13,578 nucleotides of DNA from Nostoc sp. CHAB 5715. Its GTDB lineage: Bacteria > Cyanobacteriota > Cyanobacteriia > Cyanobacteriales > Nostocaceae. Shown piece after piece: positions 13,151 through 13,578 of the stretch. Location: NCBI RefSeq assembly GCF_020829685.1, contig NZ_JAIVFR010000062.1:1-13578 (forward strand). The letters run 5' to 3'. A program made the translations under genes and the position numbers. Numbering within the stretch: the first letter of the stretch is position 1; the number at the start of each line of letters is the position of its first letter. The notes under the pieces are model-generated. The model was not told the origin of the DNA and ran no database searches. It worked only from the letters and a program-made list of their open reading frames with translations.

Positions 13151-13578
13151 ATGCAGATTGGACTGATAGGATTTGGTGTCATTTCAAAATATTATCTTGC
13201 AGCACTTAATACTCGTCAGGATGCAATCCTGGGTGCTGTATGCGATATTGATCCTGCCAAAGGTGCCTCCCTCGACGATAAAAGTATCTTCTTCACCACA
13301 GACTACAGGGAATTGGTAAGCAGGGAAGATATTAGCGGCGTGATAGTCAATGTGCCCAACCATTTGCATTACGAAATTTGCCGTAGTGCGCTTGAGGCTG
13401 GTCGTCATATCTGCTGCGAAAAACCTTTGACAATATCATACAGCGACGCGGTAAGATTGGCAGAATTGGCAACCGCACGTGGGCGCATCTTGTCTTACAA
13501 GGCAGAAGCGTTAGGGAAACGAGTAGTACACCAAGATCCTCGTTATACCTCGCAGAAATGCAATATTTGTAAGCACAT
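13151..13578 (+). pseudogene. Gfo/Idh/MocA oxidoreductase N-terminus fused in frame to TnpB C-terminal region
   Basis: Residues 1-113 are the NAD(P)-binding half of a Gfo/Idh/MocA-family oxidoreductase: MQIGLIGFGVISKYYLAAL (Rossmann strand-loop-helix, with Ser in place of the third Gly or Ala), VCDIDPAK, VNVPNHLHYEI and CCEKPLTISYSDAVRLAELA with the EKP catalytic lysine (residues 90-92). After ARGRI the expected GHNRRF-type continuation is replaced, with no stop or shift, by LSYKAEALGKRVVHQDPRYT, then SQKCNICKH. This is the TnpB/OrfB (IS605/IS1341 type) segment ahead of the C-terminal zinc ribbon; CNIC (137-140) supplies the first Cys pair. The switch is at about 13490. The oxidoreductase lacks its substrate domain and should be inactive. 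The window ends inside the TnpB part. It could be a true deletion junction or a mis-join at a repeated IS near a contig end. Confidence 0.75.

Noticed and set aside
13184..13408. 74-codon minus-strand ORF at the right end
   Set aside because: It is antisense to the oxidoreductase frame, whose Rossmann and EKP motifs are clear.
1..13578. CRISPR array, tRNA or rRNA genes, or a toxin-antitoxin or defence system
   Set aside because: I saw no regularly spaced repeats with unique spacers and no tRNA or rRNA signature. The repeats found are pairs only, and the TnpB segment is a fragment without a visible guide array.

Overview
The window looks like accessory DNA from a filamentous, probably heterocyst-forming cyanobacterium. 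The evidence is several HIP1 octamers (GCGATCGC, for example near 1766, 2254, 3016, 6231, 7357, 11035 and 12653), the protein sequences of glmS and the trp genes, short low-complexity repeats typical of this group, and a dense load of insertion-sequence (IS) debris. It appears to be a contig-scale piece: the left edge cuts an IS1380-type transposase and the right edge stops inside a TnpB-like reading frame.

Layout. Positions 1-4900 are a transposon graveyard. In order it holds the C-terminal part of an IS1380-family transposase, an internally deleted IS4-family transposase (minus strand), the tail of a short-chain dehydrogenase, two strong hairpins that may be ends of an IS200/IS605-derived non-autonomous element, a 3'-truncated ISKra4-family transposase whose two frames join at a T_TTT_TTA slippery site, the 3' half of an IS5-family transposase, and one apparently full-length IS4-superfamily transposase. 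Positions 5013-5710 hold a small unknown ORF and the N-terminal stub of a GH13/CBM48 (branching-enzyme-like) protein. glmS (5736-7631) is intact.

From 7841 the content becomes metabolic: a GC-rich, probably acquired EamA/DMT exporter, then trpC, trpA and trpB, all with intact active-site motifs and their own Shine-Dalgarno sites. Wrecked IS5-type fragments lie in front of trpC and between trpC and trpA. After trpB and a repeat-bearing spacer, a Gfo/Idh/MocA oxidoreductase starts normally but switches in frame, after about 113 residues, into the C-terminal half of a TnpB/OrfB protein.

Interpretation. TrpC makes indole-3-glycerol phosphate, and TrpA and TrpB turn it into tryptophan. No trpE, trpD or trpF is visible. 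Accessory trp genes grouped in this way, next to a DMT exporter and an oxidoreductase, resemble the tryptophan-supply modules that accompany cyanobacterial indole natural-product loci (scytonemin and hapalindole/ambiguine type). No scaffold-building enzyme (isonitrile synthase, ScyA/B/C, prenyltransferase, halogenase) lies in the window, so this is an inference about the neighbourhood. I did not find a clearly new system. The most notable signals are the frameshift site, the chimeric oxidoreductase-TnpB frame, the transposon-broken trp cluster and a pair of palindromic repeats after trpB.
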